This document shows, in pieces, positions 7,384-8,189 of a stretch of 8,189 nt of DNA. The notes under the pieces were generated by a model. It searched no databases and had not been told where the DNA came from. It was given only the letters and a program-made list of their open reading frames with translations. The number at the start of each line of letters is the position of its first letter. Position 1 is the first letter of the stretch. Location: contig CALEIL010000365.1 of assembly GCA_937876435.1 (NCBI GenBank), forward strand, positions 1 to 8,189, written 5' to 3'. The translations under genes and the position numbers were made by a program. Source of the stretch: an uncultured Bacteroidota bacterium (lineage in GTDB: Bacteria > Bacteroidota > Bacteroidia > Chitinophagales > Saprospiraceae).

Positions 7384-7518
7384 TTAATGTTTGAAATGGC
7401 GGATACCCGTGAGTACCATGGCCATCCCGTGTTCGTTACAATAATCAATGCTTTCCTTATCCTTGATGGAGCCACCGGGATGGACCACCGCTTTGATGCC
7501 GCAATTCTTTCCGATCTG
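7384..7518 (-). CDS. purH: PurH C-terminal fragment, cut by a sequence break
   Basis: The minus strand reads IGKNCGIKAVVHPGGS, then IKDKESIDYCNEHGMAMV and LTGIRHFKH, then TAA at 7386-7384. This is the characteristic end of the bifunctional AICAR formyltransferase/IMP cyclohydrolase of purine synthesis: the PGGS loop, the DEHG/NEHG-M motif and the terminal RHFKH or RHFRH. Only about 44 of the usual ~510 residues are present. Going upstream, the frame loses family resemblance around 7510-7520 and meets an in-frame TGA at 7536-7534, where the DNA becomes high-GC. The gene is therefore truncated by a junction, not by the window edge. It was not listed among long open frames because of its size. 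In the native genome it would be intact and lead directly into coaX. Confidence 0.9.
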   Translation of the reverse strand, partial: QIGKNCGIKAVVHPGGSIKDKESIDYCNEHGMAMVLTGIRHFKH

Positions 7519-7536
7519 GACAGGTCGCGGGAATCA
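7507..7536. other. Junction between Bacteroidota and high-GC DNA
   Basis: Left of this point the minus strand encodes recognisable PurH and the DNA is of moderate GC. Right of it, a high-GC reading frame opens on the plus strand and PurH similarity is gone, with a minus-frame stop at 7534-7536. No inverted repeats, target duplication, integrase or transposase is visible around it. This looks like a chimeric assembly or library join. The exact base cannot be fixed by eye. Confidence 0.8.
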
Positions 7537-8032
7537 GCACGAGATCGTCAGGCGGCATGCGACGCTGTGGCGAGTCAACGCAGCTTTCTTCACCACCAGT
7601 GCCGTCGCGGTACTCATCGGCTGTGCTCTGGTCTTCACATCGAAAACGGGGCCGTTTGCGGTCCCATGCCTGCTGGTGTTGACCGTTGCGACTGCGCTGT
7701 GGGTCACCAACAATGCACTGCGGATGAGCGCGGTCGTGGAGGTCGCCACGGATGGCGCGCCCACCAGCCACGGATGGCTGGCACTGGCTGAGGCGTGGAC
7801 GACCGCCCTATGGTTCATCGCGTCCGTACGCGTACTGCTGGCCTTTGCAGGACTCGGTGTAACGACACTGACCTCGGCTGTGCTTGGGGCGTGGATCGGC
7901 TGGGCGATGATCGCCTCGGCTGTGCTCTCGCTCGGCTTCCTCGTCCTGCTGCGCGATCTGCCGCCTGTCGTTGCCTATCTCCCGGTGTTGCCCCTAGCGG
8001 TTGCGAGCGGAATGGCCGCAGTGCAGACATGA
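7525..8032 (+). CDS. C-terminal part of a five-helix membrane protein
   Basis: The plus-strand frame ending with TGA at 8030-8032 encodes about 168 residues of a hydrophobic protein of high-GC origin. From the residue numbering of the open frame that begins at 7448, likely membrane helices are at about 44-63, 70-90, 117-137, 143-168 and 173-192. The loop after helix 2 (about 91-115, SAVVEVATDGAPTSHGW) is polar. The frame is open back to 7448, but the codons before about 7520 are the reverse complement of purH and cannot be its native N-terminus. No ATG or GTG lies near the start of the high-GC part, so the gene is cut at its 5' end by the junction. The family is not recognised; it resembles small uncharacterised actinobacterial integral membrane proteins. 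The stop codon is well supported. Confidence 0.6.
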
Positions 8033-8101
8033 ACGAATACTCGCGCACTCGGGTGCAACTCCCCCATCATGAAGTAACCGCTACAAAGACCGCCGGGCGG
8101 G
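8033..8101. other. Short intergenic stretch in the high-GC tail
   Basis: This stretch separates the membrane protein from a possible convergent gene. It holds two weak inverted repeats: GCAC-TCGG-GTGC near 8045-8056, and a bulged GC-rich hairpin in GACCGCCGGGCGGGTC near 8088-8103. Neither has a T-run, so a terminator cannot be called with confidence. Confidence 0.3.
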
Positions 8102-8188
8102 TCACTCGCCGTGTTCGTGACCCAGTCCTAGACCGGCCACAACTTCGTGTAATTTTGCGGGTCTTCCCCACGCGTCCCAAGACACGCA
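8102..8188 (-). CDS. Possible 3' end of a convergent gene, partial
   Basis: On the minus strand the last 28 codons before a TGA at 8104-8102 read CVSWDAWGRPAK, LHEVVAGLGLG, HEHGE. The composition looks protein-like and the frame runs off the window edge. It is too short to identify a family, and one TTA leucine codon is unusual for a high-GC genome. A second minus frame here is also open, so this call is tentative. Confidence 0.22.
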   Translation of the reverse strand, partial: CVSWDAWGRPAKLHEVVAGLGLGHEHGE

Positions 8189-8189
8189 C

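Noticed and set aside
7383..7475. N-terminal extension of coaX up to an ATG at 7475
   Set aside because: The extension is purH coding DNA in a different frame and has no pantothenate kinase similarity; PurH conservation there is strong.
7448..7524. Apparent N-terminus of the high-GC membrane protein frame, starting with ATG at 7448
   Set aside because: These bases are the reverse complement of the conserved PurH C-terminus. The open frame across the junction is a by-product of the join and not a real fusion protein.
7537..8048. Minus-strand open frames opposite the high-GC membrane protein
   Set aside because: High GC lengthens frames on all strands; the products are Arg- and Pro-rich with no domain pattern, while the plus frame shows regular membrane helices.

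Overview
The window has two parts of different origin. Positions 1 to about 7515 come from a Bacteroidota chromosome, probably a Saprospiria-like lineage. The signs are moderate GC (two sampled 60-base lines give 43% and 48%), no clear Shine-Dalgarno sequences, AT-rich gene starts, Bacteroidota-type promoter-like elements, an SDR-type threonine dehydrogenase and a Bacteroidota-type outer membrane protein. The lineage below phylum is inference from protein style only. From about 7515-7535 to the end the DNA changes abruptly to a high-GC composition (one sampled line gives 63%) that looks actinobacterial or similar. The change cuts purH in the middle of a domain. The simplest reading is a chimeric contig join; a recent insertion is less likely.

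All genes in the Bacteroidota part are on the minus strand, so transcription runs from right to left. First comes a tight cluster: the last ~44 codons of purH, then coaX (type III pantothenate kinase) starting one base after the purH stop, then an FadL/PorV-like outer membrane beta-barrel protein overlapping coaX by 11 bases, then a secreted TPR protein (here TPR2) after a 20-base gap. A strong intrinsic terminator (11-bp perfect stem plus T7) closes this cluster at 3790-3842. Next is a two-gene threonine-degradation operon: tdh (SDR-type L-threonine 3-dehydrogenase) and kbl (glycine C-acetyltransferase), which together turn threonine into glycine and acetyl-CoA. Last is TPR1, a likely lipoprotein and clear paralog of TPR2, which ends in a heptamer tandem repeat at the left edge.

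The high-GC tail holds the C-terminal part of a five-helix membrane protein on the plus strand and perhaps the last codons of a convergent minus-strand gene.

The most interesting content is: (1) the TPR1/TPR2 family of uncharacterised exported proteins, with six alignable cysteines and a shared C-terminal VGCWI motif, in two differently anchored forms on either side of tdh-kbl; (2) a 6 x 7-nt repeat with G-quadruplex potential that starts inside the TPR1 stop codon; (3) the composition break inside purH. No RNA gene, CRISPR array, transposase or defence system is visible.
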